From positions 1-64,000 of IMG/VR virus record IMGVR_UViG_3300027831_000001: DNA of 64,000 bases, one strand, 5' to 3'. This document shows, one piece after another, positions 6,113 to 14,814 of the stretch; positions within the stretch are counted from its first letter, which is position 1, and each line of letters starts with the position of its first letter. This DNA comes from a virus. The position numbers and the translations under genes were made by a program. Below the pieces are notes generated by a model. It ran no database searches. It worked only from the letters and a program-made list of their open reading frames with translations, and was not told where the DNA came from.

Positions 6113-6706
6113 GTGATCGTCCCGTCGCCAACCCAGGCCGTCGCCGTGCGGGCGTGGCTCCTGGCTGTGCTCAATGCGGACGACCAGGGCGTGGCGCTCG
6201 ACCCCGCGCCATTCGAGGCCGTGTTCCTGGGCGAGCGCGACGGCCCGCGCGAGCGCCAACGGTGGGCCCGGATCAACACGATCGCGCTCGTCAGTCGTGG
6301 GCTCTGCCGCTCGCGCGAGGGCACGGGCGATGACCTGCTAGAACGCCGCGCGGAGCATCGTGAGTGGACGACCTCGATCACGGTGTGCAGCCGGCTCGAC
6401 CCCACGGCGCGCGCGCTGGCCGACGAAGCGGCCCAGCATCTACAGCGAGCTCTGGGCGCGCGCGAGGGCGTCGCCACCGTGCCGCTCCGGACCGTGGGCG
6501 TGTCGTACCTGCGCGGCTCCGACGTCCAGGACACGAGTCGCGTGCGCTCTGGCTCCGAATGGGAGACGCGAGCCACGGCCACGGTGGTCTGGCTCTGCGG
6601 CTGGACGGCCACGACCGCGACGCCCCCGGTGGAGCGCGTGACCGGGACGGGCGAGGTGGACGACCAGGGGCCGCTAGCCTTTGACAGCGACGACGGGGCC
6701 CCCTAA
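6113..6706 (+). CDS. Tail terminator / neck protein (LIC_12616-like)
   Basis: GTG at 6113, 6 nt after TAGGCT (class C). The 197-residue protein starts Ile-Val-Pro-Ser-Pro-Thr-Gln. Its C-terminal half carries an Arg-Ser-Gly-Ser-Glu-Trp-Glu-Thr-Arg-Ala pattern like the Gly-x-x-Trp-Glu-x-Arg-Ala seen in myovirus neck/tail-terminator proteins. Position directly before the sheath gene fits: the protein would cap the tail and receive the head. The next ATG overlaps its TAA stop. Confidence 0.7.
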   Translation: MIVPSPTQAVAVRAWLLAVLNADDQGVALDPAPFEAVFLGERDGPRERQRWARINTIALVSRGLCRSREGTGDDLLERRAEHREWTTSITVCSRLDPTARALADEAAQHLQRALGAREGVATVPLRTVGVSYLRGSDVQDTSRVRSGSEWETRATATVVWLCGWTATTATPPVERVTGTGEVDDQGPLAFDSDDGAP

Positions 6707-8121
6707 TGCCGATCTCCGACCTCATCACCCAGACGATCGTCACCGGCAGCGCCCCGCTGGGCTTGCCGTCGCTCCTGATCCCCCTCTGCGCCGCCGTGCT
6801 GGACACCGACCAGAACACGGCTTGGGATGCGGCCTACGGCGCTGACGTGGACGTCGTGAGCCTCTCGCCCAGCACGTGGAGCGCGGCCCTGCTGGCTCTG
6901 GGTGTGGTGGCCGGTGATGACCTCTATGAAGCCCTGGTGGACATGCACAGCCAGCGCCTGCCCGACGGGCGGCAGAGCGCCCCCGACGAGATCCTGCTGG
7001 CGCGCCGCTCGACCCCGGTGGCGATGGTCCGAACGGTGAGCTTCGGCACCCAGGCCGACGGCGACTACACGATCACGATCAACGGCTCGACGTTCCTGAC
7101 CGACGGCACGGGCAACACGAACGCGCAGATCGTGACCGAGCTGGTCGCGCTCGTCAACGCCGACACCTCGCTGCCCGTCACGGCGGCCGACGGCGTAGGC
7201 GACACGATCACGCTGACGGCCGACGAGGCCGGCGTGCCGTTCACCAGCAGCGTTGCGCACTCGACCGGCAACCTGACCCGGATCACGATCGCGACCACGA
7301 CGGCGAACAACGGGATCGGCGAGGACATCGCGACATGGAGCGCGCAGGACGATCGCTGGACCTTCCTGCTCGAGACGACCCGCAGCCACGGCGTGATCAC
7401 GACGGCCGCGACCACGCTGGCCGCCCTGACGCGTCGGCGCCTGCTCGCGTGCCAGACCGACGACGCGCTGGCCCAGGACGGCGGCTCCACGCTGGACCTG
7501 GCTTCGCTGCTCGGGACGCCTGGCCTGGGCCTCGAGGATGTCATTGTCGTGTACCACGACAATGATGACGACTTCGTGGACTGGGCGCTCGTGGGCAAGG
7601 TGTGCGGCGCGGGCCTGCCCGGTGACTACGGCTGGGTGCACGTTGGACTGTCGAGCGTCTCTGGTCTCACGGCCTCGCAGTTGACCAGTACGGCCACGCT
7701 GGCCAGCAAGCGCTACACCTGGCTGGAGGTCTACGACGCCACGGTGCCGCCGACGAGCAGCACGCGCGGCGGCCGAACGCTGGGCGGTGACCCGGCGGAC
7801 ATCGTGCAGCTGATCATGGACCTCAACCTGCGGATCCCGGTGCGGATCTACGAGCGGCTGCGCAATGGAAACGTTCCCTACACGGGCGGCGAGGCCACCG
7901 TAGAGGCGGCGATCCGCGGAGCTCTGGCCGAGCGCACGGGGCCGCCCGGACGCGGCGCGCTCGTCGAGGGCTCGATCGTCGTGACCGTGCCGCCCGCGAG
8001 CGAGCAGACGGCCGAGGACGCGCTGGCTCGTCTCTACGACGGCGTGACCTGGGCCTGCACGGCGCACGGCAGGGTGGAGCGCGTGAGCATCATCGGCACC
8101 CTTTCGCAGGGTGGGGAGTAG
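6706..8121 (+). CDS. Contractile tail sheath protein (DUF3383-like)
   Basis: 471 residues, close to the usual length of the DUF3383 sheath family of simple contractile phages. There is an N-terminal Ser-Asp-Leu-Ile region and an inserted Ig-like beta domain at about 105-200 (repeated Thr-Ile-Thr-Ile, Thr-Ile-Thr-Leu strands). A C-terminal segment has Leu-Asn-Leu-Arg-Ile-Pro-Val-Arg-Ile-Tyr-Glu, then Gly-Ser-Ile-Val-Val-Thr-Val-Pro. It forms the outer sheath around the tube and contracts on infection. ATG overlaps the previous stop (TAATG), and the tube gene follows after 3 nt. Confidence 0.8.
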   Translation: MPISDLITQTIVTGSAPLGLPSLLIPLCAAVLDTDQNTAWDAAYGADVDVVSLSPSTWSAALLALGVVAGDDLYEALVDMHSQRLPDGRQSAPDEILLARRSTPVAMVRTVSFGTQADGDYTITINGSTFLTDGTGNTNAQIVTELVALVNADTSLPVTAADGVGDTITLTADEAGVPFTSSVAHSTGNLTRITIATTTANNGIGEDIATWSAQDDRWTFLLETTRSHGVITTAATTLAALTRRRLLACQTDDALAQDGGSTLDLASLLGTPGLGLEDVIVVYHDNDDDFVDWALVGKVCGAGLPGDYGWVHVGLSSVSGLTASQLTSTATLASKRYTWLEVYDATVPPTSSTRGGRTLGGDPADIVQLIMDLNLRIPVRIYERLRNGNVPYTGGEATVEAAIRGALAERTGPPGRGALVEGSIVVTVPPASEQTAEDALARLYDGVTWACTAHGRVERVSIIGTLSQGGE

Positions 8122-8124
8122 ACC

Positions 8125-8571
8125 ATGGCCGACGGCGCAATCTTCGACCACGCAACATGCCTCTTTGTTTTCGCCGGCTTGCCGCTCTTGCAGGGTCGAG
8201 CGGCGGGCACCTACTTCACGCTCACGCCGAAGCGGCAGCGCGCCATGGCGGTCAACGGGGTCGACGCGGCGGGCTACTACGTGACCAACGATGATCGGAG
8301 CTACACGATGTCGCTGGTTTGCCTCCCGAATAGCGACGACAACACGATCCTCGGAAACGCCTTCGCGCTCTGGGAGGCCAGCCCGGCAAAGTACGTCTTT
8401 CCGGTCTCGATCAAATACGGCCTCTCGAACTACACCGGCAACGTGCTGATCACCGGAACGCCGCCGATCGAGATGAGCGACGCCGCCACGACGGTGACAT
8501 GGACTTTCGAGTCCACGCGCATGGTGGGCGTACGGCTCGGCGCGGCTCCGGCCCCGCTGGCGCCCGTGTAG
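8125..8571 (+). CDS. Tail tube protein
   Basis: 148 residues, beta-rich, directly after the sheath gene, as expected for the tail tube of DUF3277-type phages. It has Ala-Met-Ala-Val-Asn-Gly-Val-Asp-Ala near residue 36 and Tyr-Thr-Met-Ser-Leu near 60, with alternating strands. A purine-rich GGGGAG 6 nt before the ATG acts as a Shine-Dalgarno. This abundant protein therefore appears to use a leadered start while most neighbours look leaderless. Confidence 0.75.
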   Translation: MADGAIFDHATCLFVFAGLPLLQGRAAGTYFTLTPKRQRAMAVNGVDAAGYYVTNDDRSYTMSLVCLPNSDDNTILGNAFALWEASPAKYVFPVSIKYGLSNYTGNVLITGTPPIEMSDAATTVTWTFESTRMVGVRLGAAPAPLAPV

Positions 8572-8594
8572 CGCCGCCGTGCTAGCATGTCGGC

Positions 8595-9329
8595 ATGAAT
8601 CCGCACGACATGCTGACGGCCGGCCGGCGAGAAGCCGAGGTCACGATCAAGGGCCAGCGCTGGCGCGTGCGCGAGCCCGATCCGCTCCGAGCCTCGCAGG
8701 TGATCGTGATGGTCACCGCGCTGCTGGGCGACTGGCTGACCAAGATCCTGAGCGGCTCCGTGCTGCGGCTCCAGCCCGCGCGGTGTCCCAAGGGGCACGA
8801 GACCGCGGAGGCGATCAACGGCCGCCGGTGGCTCTGCCAACACGTGACCGAGCACGGGCCATGTCGCGAGATCTGGCCGCAGGAGTACGAGCGGGACGAG
8901 CACGGCCGACCGGTCGCGATCGATCTGCGGTTCGCGCTCGACAACCCGGACATGCGGGCGCGGCTCGCCGTGGAGGCCCTGAGCGCCTTGGAGCGCGTGG
9001 ATCCGCGGGAGCTCACCGACTGGTACCGGCTCGCGCTCGTCGGCGCCGTCGATCTGTGGGTCGGCCCCGCGCTGAGCCGCGACGGGTGGCTGACCGTGCA
9101 GGACCTCCAGACCCTGGCCGCGCGCGCGGGCTCGGGCGTCGTGCTCCTGCGACTGCTCCGAGCTGCGGCCGAGGCCTGGATCCTCCCCTCGCTGGTCGAC
9201 GACTGGACCGATACGTCCCCCGCTTCGCCGACCACCGAGACCGATGGGGGATCGGAGGGCCAGCCGTACACGCCGGTGAGGGCCGCACCCACTACCCGGG
9301 AGCCGCCCCAGACGCGCCGCCGCGGGTAG
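8595..9329 (+). CDS. Tail assembly chaperone, short (zero-frame) product
   Basis: 244 residues. ATG lies 6 nt after TAGCAT (class B). It sits between tube and tape measure, the place of the G/GT chaperone pair that coats the tape measure during assembly. Residues about 55-105 contain Cys-Pro-x-Gly-His ... Cys-Gln-His and Cys, possibly a metal site. The C-terminal 40 residues are low-complexity Thr/Pro/Gly, as expected near a frameshift region. Confidence 0.65.
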   Translation: MNPHDMLTAGRREAEVTIKGQRWRVREPDPLRASQVIVMVTALLGDWLTKILSGSVLRLQPARCPKGHETAEAINGRRWLCQHVTEHGPCREIWPQEYERDEHGRPVAIDLRFALDNPDMRARLAVEALSALERVDPRELTDWYRLALVGAVDLWVGPALSRDGWLTVQDLQTLAARAGSGVVLLRLLRAAAEAWILPSLVDDWTDTSPASPTTETDGGSEGQPYTPVRAAPTTREPPQTRRRG

Positions 9330-9511
9330 GCCAGGCCTGGGAGGTGTGGCGTCTGGCCGCCGTGGAGAAGGTCGCGACGCTGGCCGAGATCCGCGACCAC
9401 TGGACCATGGACGCCGTGCTGGACGCGAACGACTGCCTGGACCACCAGATCGACCTGACGACGTGGCTACGCGGGCCGGCGCCGCCGAAGACAGAGCAGC
9501 GCCGCCGGTAG
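9246..9511 (+). CDS. Tail assembly chaperone extension by -1 frameshift
   Basis: In the -1 frame a good coding stretch follows (Gly-Gln-Ala-Trp-Glu-Val-Trp-Arg-Leu-Ala-Ala-Val-Glu-Lys-Val-Ala) and ends at TAG 9511. It has no start of its own. That TAG forms the -10 of the next gene's class C signal, supporting 9511 as a used stop. The shift site is not certain; the G-run at 9246-9250 (GAT GGG GGA) is the best candidate I see, and it is not a perfect X-XXY-YYZ heptamer. Confidence 0.55.
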
Positions 9512-9520
9512 CCTCCCACC

Positions 9521-9970
9521 ATGGCCCGCCTGGTCAAGTACGCGAGCACGCTTGACCGCGCAGGCCTCCAGAACGTGACCCGCGGGTGGCGTTCGCTGAA
9601 CGGCGCCACGATCGAGTTCGGGGCCATGTCGCCCACCGGGGGCCCGCCGCCCGAGCACACGGGCCACGACGGCAAGCCCAAGGGCGTGACGACGAACGAC
9701 GTCTTGAGGTTCATCGAGTTCGGGACGCCCACGATGGCCGAGCGCCCGGTGATCCGCTTCGTCCAGGCCACCATGCGCCAAGAGATGCGCGAGGGTGCGG
9801 CCGCGGTGTCGCGTGCCGTCGCGGCCCGGCGCGCCCACGTGCCGCTGCTCCACGCCCTGGGCGAGCGGCTGGCCCAGGCAACGCGCGCCCGGATCCAGTC
9901 CGTGGACGCGATCGACACGGGGCAGACGCTGCGATCGATCCACTACCGGCTGGGCCGGCGAGGGCCGTAG
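9521..9970 (+). CDS. HK97 gp10-like morphogenesis protein
   Basis: 149 residues. Start 6 nt after TAGCCT (class C, with TAG being the upstream stop). Ile-Glu-Phe-Gly-Thr-Pro-Thr-Met-Ala-Glu-Arg-Pro-Val-Ile-Arg at about 66-80 matches the Phe-Gly-Thr ... Arg-Pro-Phe pattern of HK97 gp10/virion morphogenesis proteins, which act at the head-tail junction or in tail completion. Its place between chaperone and tape measure is slightly unusual. Confidence 0.6.
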   Translation: MARLVKYASTLDRAGLQNVTRGWRSLNGATIEFGAMSPTGGPPPEHTGHDGKPKGVTTNDVLRFIEFGTPTMAERPVIRFVQATMRQEMREGAAAVSRAVAARRAHVPLLHALGERLAQATRARIQSVDAIDTGQTLRSIHYRLGRRGP

Positions 9971-9979
9971 CCTCCCGCC

Positions 9980-11950
9980 ATGCCGGAATGGCCAGGACTG
10001 GGGGGATCGTCGTCGCGAGCGAGCGGCGGCGACGTCATCGCCCAACAGGTCGGGCGCCTTGCGTTCGATGTCGACGAAAAGGGACTTCAGCAGTTCAACC
10101 GGGGGCTGGAGCAGGCCAAGACGTCCAGTGACGGCTTCGGCGCGCGAGCTGTCGCGCTGGGCAACATCATGTCCGACCTGGCCAGCAAGGCCGCCGGCAT
10201 GGCCGTGGACGTGGTCAAGTCGGCGGTTCACATGGGCAAGGCCCTAGTAGAGAACTTTGCCGACTCCACGACCGAGATCGATCGGTGGAGCCGACGCCTG
10301 GGCGTCACGACGACCGAGCTTCAGGAGCTTTCGATCATCGGGGGCGAGGGCGTGCCCAAAGCGCTCGAGAAGTTGCGCGAGGGCCTGGGCGAGTTGGCGC
10401 TACGCGGGTCGGGCCCGGCCGAGACGGCACTTGGCGCGCTCGGGTTGCGCCTGCAAGACCTGGAGGGCAAGGGCGCGACGGATCAGTTTCGGACCCTGGC
10501 CGATGCCCTGCAAGACCTGCCCAGCGACGCGGAGCGGACCAAGGTGGCGCTCGAGTTGCTGGGCGAGGAAGGGGCCGCCTTGCTGCCCCACCTGGGCAAG
10601 GGAGCCGCGGGCGTAGATGCCATGGTGGCCAAGGCCCACGAGCTCGGGCTGGTCCTGGACGAATCGGCGATCGCCAAAGGCAAGGAAGCCAAGCGGGCCA
10701 TGAAGGAGCTGGACGCCGAATGGCAACAGGCCAGCAACACGGCCGCAACGGCCCTGGCTCCCGTGTTCACCGATCTGGCTCGCGGTACGGCCGAATGGCT
10801 CGATTCGAATCAGGAGCTGATCGAGCAAGACCTACCGGCCTTCGTGGAGCTCGTGGTGGAGACGGGCCAGGACGCGATCGCGTGGGCCGTCGAGTTCGGC
10901 GAAGACGTGGTCTACCTGTCGACCGAGATCGGCCACTTGGCGGAGTCCATCGAGGATGGCCTGGTCGCGGCCTACGAGGTGGCCGAGCCGGTGATCTCCG
11001 CGGTCACGACCGTGATCGAAGCCCAGGTGGCCGCGCTGGGTACAGCCGTGGAGTGGATCGAGTCCATGGTAGGCCGGCTGGAGGGCGCGCGGGCCATCGT
11101 GGCCGAGATCCAGACCGGCCTTGGCCTGGACGACACGCCGACGACGAGCACGCGAGGGAGCAGTGCGCTGGAGGCCGAGAATGCCGCTCGCCGTCGTGCG
11201 CAGGGGATCGCCGATCATGCGTACGTCGATCCGTCGATGCCCGCTCGAAAGCTCGACGAGCTTGCCCGCGACGTCACGCAAGAACCGGCCGTACGGGCGC
11301 AGGCGCAGCGCTACCTGCCAGCGGCGATCGAGCGAGAGGACGCAGCGTTCGAAGCCGAGAACGTGGCCTACCAGCAACGCGTGGAGCAAACCAAGGCCAA
11401 GCGCGAGCGCGAGCGCGAAGCGAAGGAACGCCGCAAGCGAGCGGAGGCCTATCGGCGCAAGGCCAAGGGCGGAGGGGGCGGTACGGCCGGCGTTGACACC
11501 CGCGATGCCGAGGCGCGGCTGGGCGCCGAGATCACGGCCCTGGCCGAGGCCAGCGGTGCCACGGCGAAGGCTCGCCGTGCGGCTCTAGTAGCGGCGGCCA
11601 AGCAGTTGGACGAAGGGGCCGGCGATGTCGTGGCTCGGCAGGCCGCCGCGTCGGTCCTGACCGGCAAGACGGGCGTCGACTTGTCGAATCAATCCGCCGA
11701 TGCGGCCCTGTTCGGACGGCTCACCCAGATCGGTGGAGCCGACGCGGCCCGCCATGCGACGGACGGCGCGCGCTTCGTGACGATCGACCAGTCGCAGCAC
11801 AACACGATCACGGTGAACGTGCCGGAACAAGTCGGCGGCGCACTGACGCCCGACGGCGCGGCCGAGGTATTCACCACCGCGGTTCGGCGGATCCTGTCGG
11901 ACGACTACCGGAAGATCATCGAACGCGGCGAAGGAGCCCTGAGCCCATGA
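9980..11950 (+). CDS. Tail tape measure protein
   Basis: 656 residues. Class C start (TAGCCT, 6 nt, ATG). The N-terminal part has Phe-Asp-Val-Asp-Glu-Lys-Gly and a long helical stretch. There is a hydrophobic region near residues 290-370 (Ala-Ile-Ala-Trp-Ala-Val-Glu ... Val-Ile-Ser-Ala-Val) and a coiled-coil, charged region at about 450-500 (Arg-Glu-Arg-Glu-Arg-Glu). It sets tail length and is ejected. It is short for a tape measure, predicting a short tail. Its TGA overlaps the ATG of the next gene. Confidence 0.8.
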   Translation: MPEWPGLGGSSSRASGGDVIAQQVGRLAFDVDEKGLQQFNRGLEQAKTSSDGFGARAVALGNIMSDLASKAAGMAVDVVKSAVHMGKALVENFADSTTEIDRWSRRLGVTTTELQELSIIGGEGVPKALEKLREGLGELALRGSGPAETALGALGLRLQDLEGKGATDQFRTLADALQDLPSDAERTKVALELLGEEGAALLPHLGKGAAGVDAMVAKAHELGLVLDESAIAKGKEAKRAMKELDAEWQQASNTAATALAPVFTDLARGTAEWLDSNQELIEQDLPAFVELVVETGQDAIAWAVEFGEDVVYLSTEIGHLAESIEDGLVAAYEVAEPVISAVTTVIEAQVAALGTAVEWIESMVGRLEGARAIVAEIQTGLGLDDTPTTSTRGSSALEAENAARRRAQGIADHAYVDPSMPARKLDELARDVTQEPAVRAQAQRYLPAAIEREDAAFEAENVAYQQRVEQTKAKREREREAKERRKRAEAYRRKAKGGGGGTAGVDTRDAEARLGAEITALAEASGATAKARRAALVAAAKQLDEGAGDVVARQAAASVLTGKTGVDLSNQSADAALFGRLTQIGGADAARHATDGARFVTIDQSQHNTITVNVPEQVGGALTPDGAAEVFTTAVRRILSDDYRKIIERGEGALSP

Positions 11951-12522
11951 CGATCGACATCATCCAGGACCGGCCCACGATCTGGCCCGGCGGCTTCCTG
12001 GGCTTCCTCCAGGGCAGCGGGGCCGAGCCGTTTAGCTTCGACTGCACGATCCGCGAGGACCACGGGATCCAGTACGCCGTCACGTCGGCGCCGATCGAGG
12101 GCGGGGCCCGGACGACCGATCACGTCCAGCGCCTGGCCGTCCCGTTCAGTTGCGAGGCCGTGCTGGCCGACATGACGGATCGGCTGGTCACGCCGTCGGT
12201 GGCCGGACGCGCGCGGGCGCTCTACGAGCAGCTGCTGGCTATCGCGGACACGCGGGTACCGTTCGACTTCGTGACCACACTTCGCGTCTACCAGTCGATG
12301 GTGTTCGAGCGCATTGGCACGATCCGCACCGCCGATACGGGCCGCGCCCTGGTGTGCTCGCTGGTCATGCGCGAGATCGAGATCGCGACAGTCGACCAGC
12401 TGGCCGTACTGGCCGACGCCGCGGTTGCGTTTTCGCTGGGCTCGCAGAACTTGGGGAGCCTGACGCCCGGGACATCGACCATCGTCCCGGTCGATACGGG
12501 CGTGACGCTGCCGGTGGCCTAG
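11947..12522 (+). CDS. Dit-like baseplate protein
   Basis: 191 residues, overlapping the tape measure stop (ATGA). The pattern Glu-Asp-His-Gly-Ile ... Val-Thr-Ser-Ala-Pro-Ile-Glu-Gly-Gly ... Asp-His-Val-Gln-Arg-Leu-Ala-Val-Pro resembles the N-terminal Dit-like domain in myovirus tails, which links tube to hub. Assignment rests on pattern and position. Confidence 0.6.
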   Translation: MTIDIIQDRPTIWPGGFLGFLQGSGAEPFSFDCTIREDHGIQYAVTSAPIEGGARTTDHVQRLAVPFSCEAVLADMTDRLVTPSVAGRARALYEQLLAIADTRVPFDFVTTLRVYQSMVFERIGTIRTADTGRALVCSLVMREIEIATVDQLAVLADAAVAFSLGSQNLGSLTPGTSTIVPVDTGVTLPVA

Positions 12523-12555
12523 CCCCGCCGCCCGCGGTGTGCTAGCGTTGCTAGC

Positions 12556-12987
12556 ATGAGCACCTTTGGCGCATGGCTCGACACCCTGAGCCGCGACGGC
12601 GGCGACACGGACCGCATGCAAGCGGGCGACACCGGGATCCCGCTGGCCCAGATCCGGCAGCACGCCCACACGGTGGAGCAACGCGACCCGCACGGCAACG
12701 CGGTGGCGGCCTGGGCCACCGATGGCATGAAGATCGAGATCGCCCTGTTCGATTTCTGGTGGTCCAACGCCGACCGCGGCGATCCCCACTATGTGCTGCT
12801 GGCCCGGTTGTCCGGCTTTGTGTTCCACCCTCCGACGGAGCCGACCGCGGAGGCTCGCCACCTGTGGATCGGCGACCGCGACGGATACCTGTACTACCCC
12901 GATTTCGACGTGCTGGCCTGGTGGTTCGGCGTTGTGGCACGGGTCTACGGCGAGACCCAGGCGCGTCAGTACGGCGCACCGGTCTAG
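12556..12987 (+). CDS. Unrecognised baseplate-region protein, 143 aa
   Basis: ATG follows a duplicated TGCTAGCGTTGCTAGC signal (class B). The protein has many Trp, Tyr and Asp residues and alternating strands (Tyr-Val-Leu-Leu-Ala-Arg-Leu ... Leu-Trp-Ile-Gly-Asp-Arg-Asp-Gly-Tyr-Leu-Tyr-Tyr). It lies between the Dit-like and plug genes, so a baseplate role is plausible. No family recognised. The TAG stop forms part of the next start signal. Confidence 0.65.
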   Translation: MSTFGAWLDTLSRDGGDTDRMQAGDTGIPLAQIRQHAHTVEQRDPHGNAVAAWATDGMKIEIALFDFWWSNADRGDPHYVLLARLSGFVFHPPTEPTAEARHLWIGDRDGYLYYPDFDVLAWWFGVVARVYGETQARQYGAPV

Positions 12988-12996
12988 CCTCCCGGG

Positions 12997-13344
12997 GTGG
13001 CCGATCTGCCGATCCAAGACCTCCAGAGCGCCGACCCGTTCGCCGCCACGTTGATCGGCACAACCGTGCTGGACGGGGTCAGGATCGGCCTGCGGCTGTG
13101 GATGAACGCCCGGGATTTCCGTTGGTCCGTGGACGTCTTGGACAGCGCCGGCCGCTTCCTGATCCAGGGCCAGGCCTTGGTCGCGCAGGCCGACGTTTTT
13201 CGCCCCCACCGCGCGCGCCTGCCCAACCTGCCGCCCGGCCTGCTCTTCGTGATCGACACGACGGGCCAGGGCGCGGAGCCCAGCGGCTTCAACACGTGGC
13301 GCACGACCCACGGCCTCGTGTACCGGCCCGAGGCCGACCTGTAG
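12997..13344 (+). CDS. Baseplate plug protein (Pam3 gp18-like)
   Basis: 115 residues, GTG start 6 nt after TAGCCT. The pattern Leu-Trp-Met-Asn-Ala-Arg-Asp-Phe-Arg-Trp-Ser-Val-Asp-Val-Leu-Asp (about 28-43), followed by Leu-Ile-Gln-Gly-Gln-Ala-Leu and Gly-Leu-Leu-Phe-Val-Ile-Asp, is typical of the small baseplate plug family. These close the tube below the hub. Neighbours on both sides are baseplate genes. Confidence 0.65.
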   Translation: MADLPIQDLQSADPFAATLIGTTVLDGVRIGLRLWMNARDFRWSVDVLDSAGRFLIQGQALVAQADVFRPHRARLPNLPPGLLFVIDTTGQGAEPSGFNTWRTTHGLVYRPEADL

Positions 13345-13376
13345 CGACGGCGCGATGGTCGTGCTAGTGTGTCGCA

Positions 13377-13832
13377 ATGAACTCCACGAGCACGATCGCG
13401 GCCCTGCGCGAGATCGCCGACGCGATCGAGACCTACCCGAGCACGTCCCCAGGATCGGCCCTCCGCTTGCGCGACATCGCCACCACGCTGGAGCGGCAGG
13501 GCGGAGCGCTGGACACCGTGGCCCTGGCCGAACGCCTGGAGGCCGCGGCCGCAGCGATCAACGCGGCGGCGGAGCGCCTGGATGCCTTGACCGTGGCGAC
13601 GCCGGACCTGGACGTCGCGCACGTTGAGGCGCTCCGCGGTTTGCACAACGCCCCGCCGCCGATCGTCACATCGCGCGCGGTGACCAAGCGCTATACGGGG
13701 TGGCCGCATGAGATCTATGCTGACGTCACGGCCTCGGGTGGGCAGGGCGGAGCCGCGCCTCGGTGCCCCGACGGCAAGCCCTGCGAGTCCTACGCGGCAT
13801 GCGTCAACGCGGGCGGCTGCACGCGCGAGTGA
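13377..13832 (+). CDS. Unrecognised protein with C-terminal Cys cluster, 151 aa
   Basis: ATG 6 nt after TAGTGT (class B). Residues 1-90 are Ala/Leu-rich helix (Glu-Arg-Leu-Glu-Ala-Ala-Ala-Ala-Ala) suggesting a coiled coil. The C-terminal 20 residues hold four Cys (Cys-Pro-Asp-Gly-Lys-Pro-Cys ... Cys ... Cys), a possible metal site. It is followed 4 nt later by the HNH gene, and the two look like cargo inserted in the baseplate module. Confidence 0.6.
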   Translation: MNSTSTIAALREIADAIETYPSTSPGSALRLRDIATTLERQGGALDTVALAERLEAAAAAINAAAERLDALTVATPDLDVAHVEALRGLHNAPPPIVTSRAVTKRYTGWPHEIYADVTASGGQGGAAPRCPDGKPCESYAACVNAGGCTRE

Positions 13833-13836
13833 AGCC

Positions 13837-14451
13837 ATGCCGGTTCCCCGCGACGGCGATCGGATCAGCCCCTCGGGCCGCGTGGTGCTCCGTGGTCGCC
13901 GGGGTGTGATCGTCGGTCCTGGCCGCCGGGGCGAGTGCACGTGGTGCGCCGGCAAGGTCACGGAGGCCCGGCGCTCCACGTGGTGCAGCCAGTGGTGCGT
14001 GGATGCCTACCAGGCCACCCAGCCGCAGCACCAGCGCGAGGCCCTGCGGGAGCGCGACCGCGAGCGCTGCGCCCTGTGCGGCCTTGACTGCCAGCGCTAC
14101 CGGGCGATCGTCTTGGCGCTCTGGCGACGTCGCGGCGGCGGGATGCGCTGGTCGGGGCACGAGACCTGCGCGGCCGTGGGCCGGCTCCTGACCGCGCTCG
14201 GCCGGGCGACGGGTACCCGGCTGGCCTTCGACCTGTTGGAGCGGCGGCGCGACTGGTGGGACGTGGACCACGTGGTGCCGATTTCGGAGGGCGGCCACCC
14301 GTACGACCCGCGCAACCTCAGGACCCTCTGCCCGTGGTGCCACCAAGACGAGAGCGCCGCAGGGGCAGCACGACGAGCGGAGCAGCGGCGAGGCCTGGAG
14401 GATCCGGGCGCTCAGGTTGCGCTGTTTGACCCCGGGGCGCCGTCGTGCTAG
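13837..14451 (+). CDS. HNH endonuclease
   Basis: 204 residues. The HNH core is clear: Trp-Asp-Val-Asp-His-Val-Val-Pro-Ile-Ser-Glu-Gly-Gly near 146-158, then Asn-Leu-Arg-Thr-Leu-Cys-Pro-Trp-Cys-His, giving the metal ligands and general base. Two further Cys pairs (Cys-Thr-Trp-Cys near 32, Cys-Ala-Leu-Cys near 74) suggest an N-terminal zinc region. It may be a free-standing homing-type nuclease or a phage DNA-processing enzyme. No intron is visible. Its TAG stop is the first part of the next gene's -10. Confidence 0.85.
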   Translation: MPVPRDGDRISPSGRVVLRGRRGVIVGPGRRGECTWCAGKVTEARRSTWCSQWCVDAYQATQPQHQREALRERDRERCALCGLDCQRYRAIVLALWRRRGGGMRWSGHETCAAVGRLLTALGRATGTRLAFDLLERRRDWWDVDHVVPISEGGHPYDPRNLRTLCPWCHQDESAAGAARRAEQRRGLEDPGAQVALFDPGAPSC

Positions 14452-14454
14452 GTG
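14426..14454 (+). promoter_or_regulatory. Promoter combining class A -35 and class B -10
   Basis: TTGACC (14426-14431), exactly 17 nt, TAGGTG (14449-14454), 6 nt to ATG 14461. It lies inside the end of the HNH gene, whose TAG stop is bases 14449-14451. Confidence 0.7.
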
Positions 14455-14460
14455 TGTTGA

Positions 14461-14814
14461 ATGAGCACGCGGGACGTGAGCGACGAGACCCTGGACGCGA
14501 CGCTGCAAGACGCGCTCGCGAGCGCCAAGACCGAGCGCGAGCGCCTGTCGCTCGCGCTGTTGATCGAAGGGCTGCGACCTGTCCTGGTCCCCCGGCGCAT
14601 CGCTCGGGGGATGCCCAAGACATGGATCCTGGTGGGGTGGGCCGGTCGTGCCATCGGCGGCAAGATCCCCATCTACTCCCCGTCAGGGCGGCGCATCGAA
14701 GGGCACGACCAGAATCGCCGTACCCTGATCCTGTTCTTGGCCACGCTCTCGTCCGCCGATGGCACGGCCAGGCCAGCCACCACCGAGGAGATTGCCCGGC
14801 GCTATGGCGGATAG
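14461..14814 (+). CDS. Unrecognised protein, 117 aa
   Basis: ATG 6 nt after TAGGTG. The N-terminal half is helical and acidic. The middle has Trp-Ile-Leu-Val-Gly-Trp-Ala-Gly and Gly-Gly-Lys-Ile-Pro-Ile-Tyr strands. The C-terminal Ala-Thr-Thr-Glu-Glu-Ile-Ala-Arg-Arg-Tyr could be the start of a DNA-binding helix pair. It overlaps the RecR-like gene by 11 nt, so the two are probably co-translated. No family recognised. Confidence 0.65.
   Translation: MSTRDVSDETLDATLQDALASAKTERERLSLALLIEGLRPVLVPRRIARGMPKTWILVGWAGRAIGGKIPIYSPSGRRIEGHDQNRRTLILFLATLSSADGTARPATTEEIARRYGG

Noticed and set aside
6703-8151. A 482-residue minus-strand protein opposite the sheath gene
   Set aside because: It is the antisense shadow of the tail sheath gene; its Arg/His/Val/Gly bias mirrors the sense codons, and no start signal is present.
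13837-14451. HNH gene as evidence of an intron in the baseplate module
   Set aside because: The flanking genes are intact and complete; no split gene or intron-like structure surrounds it.
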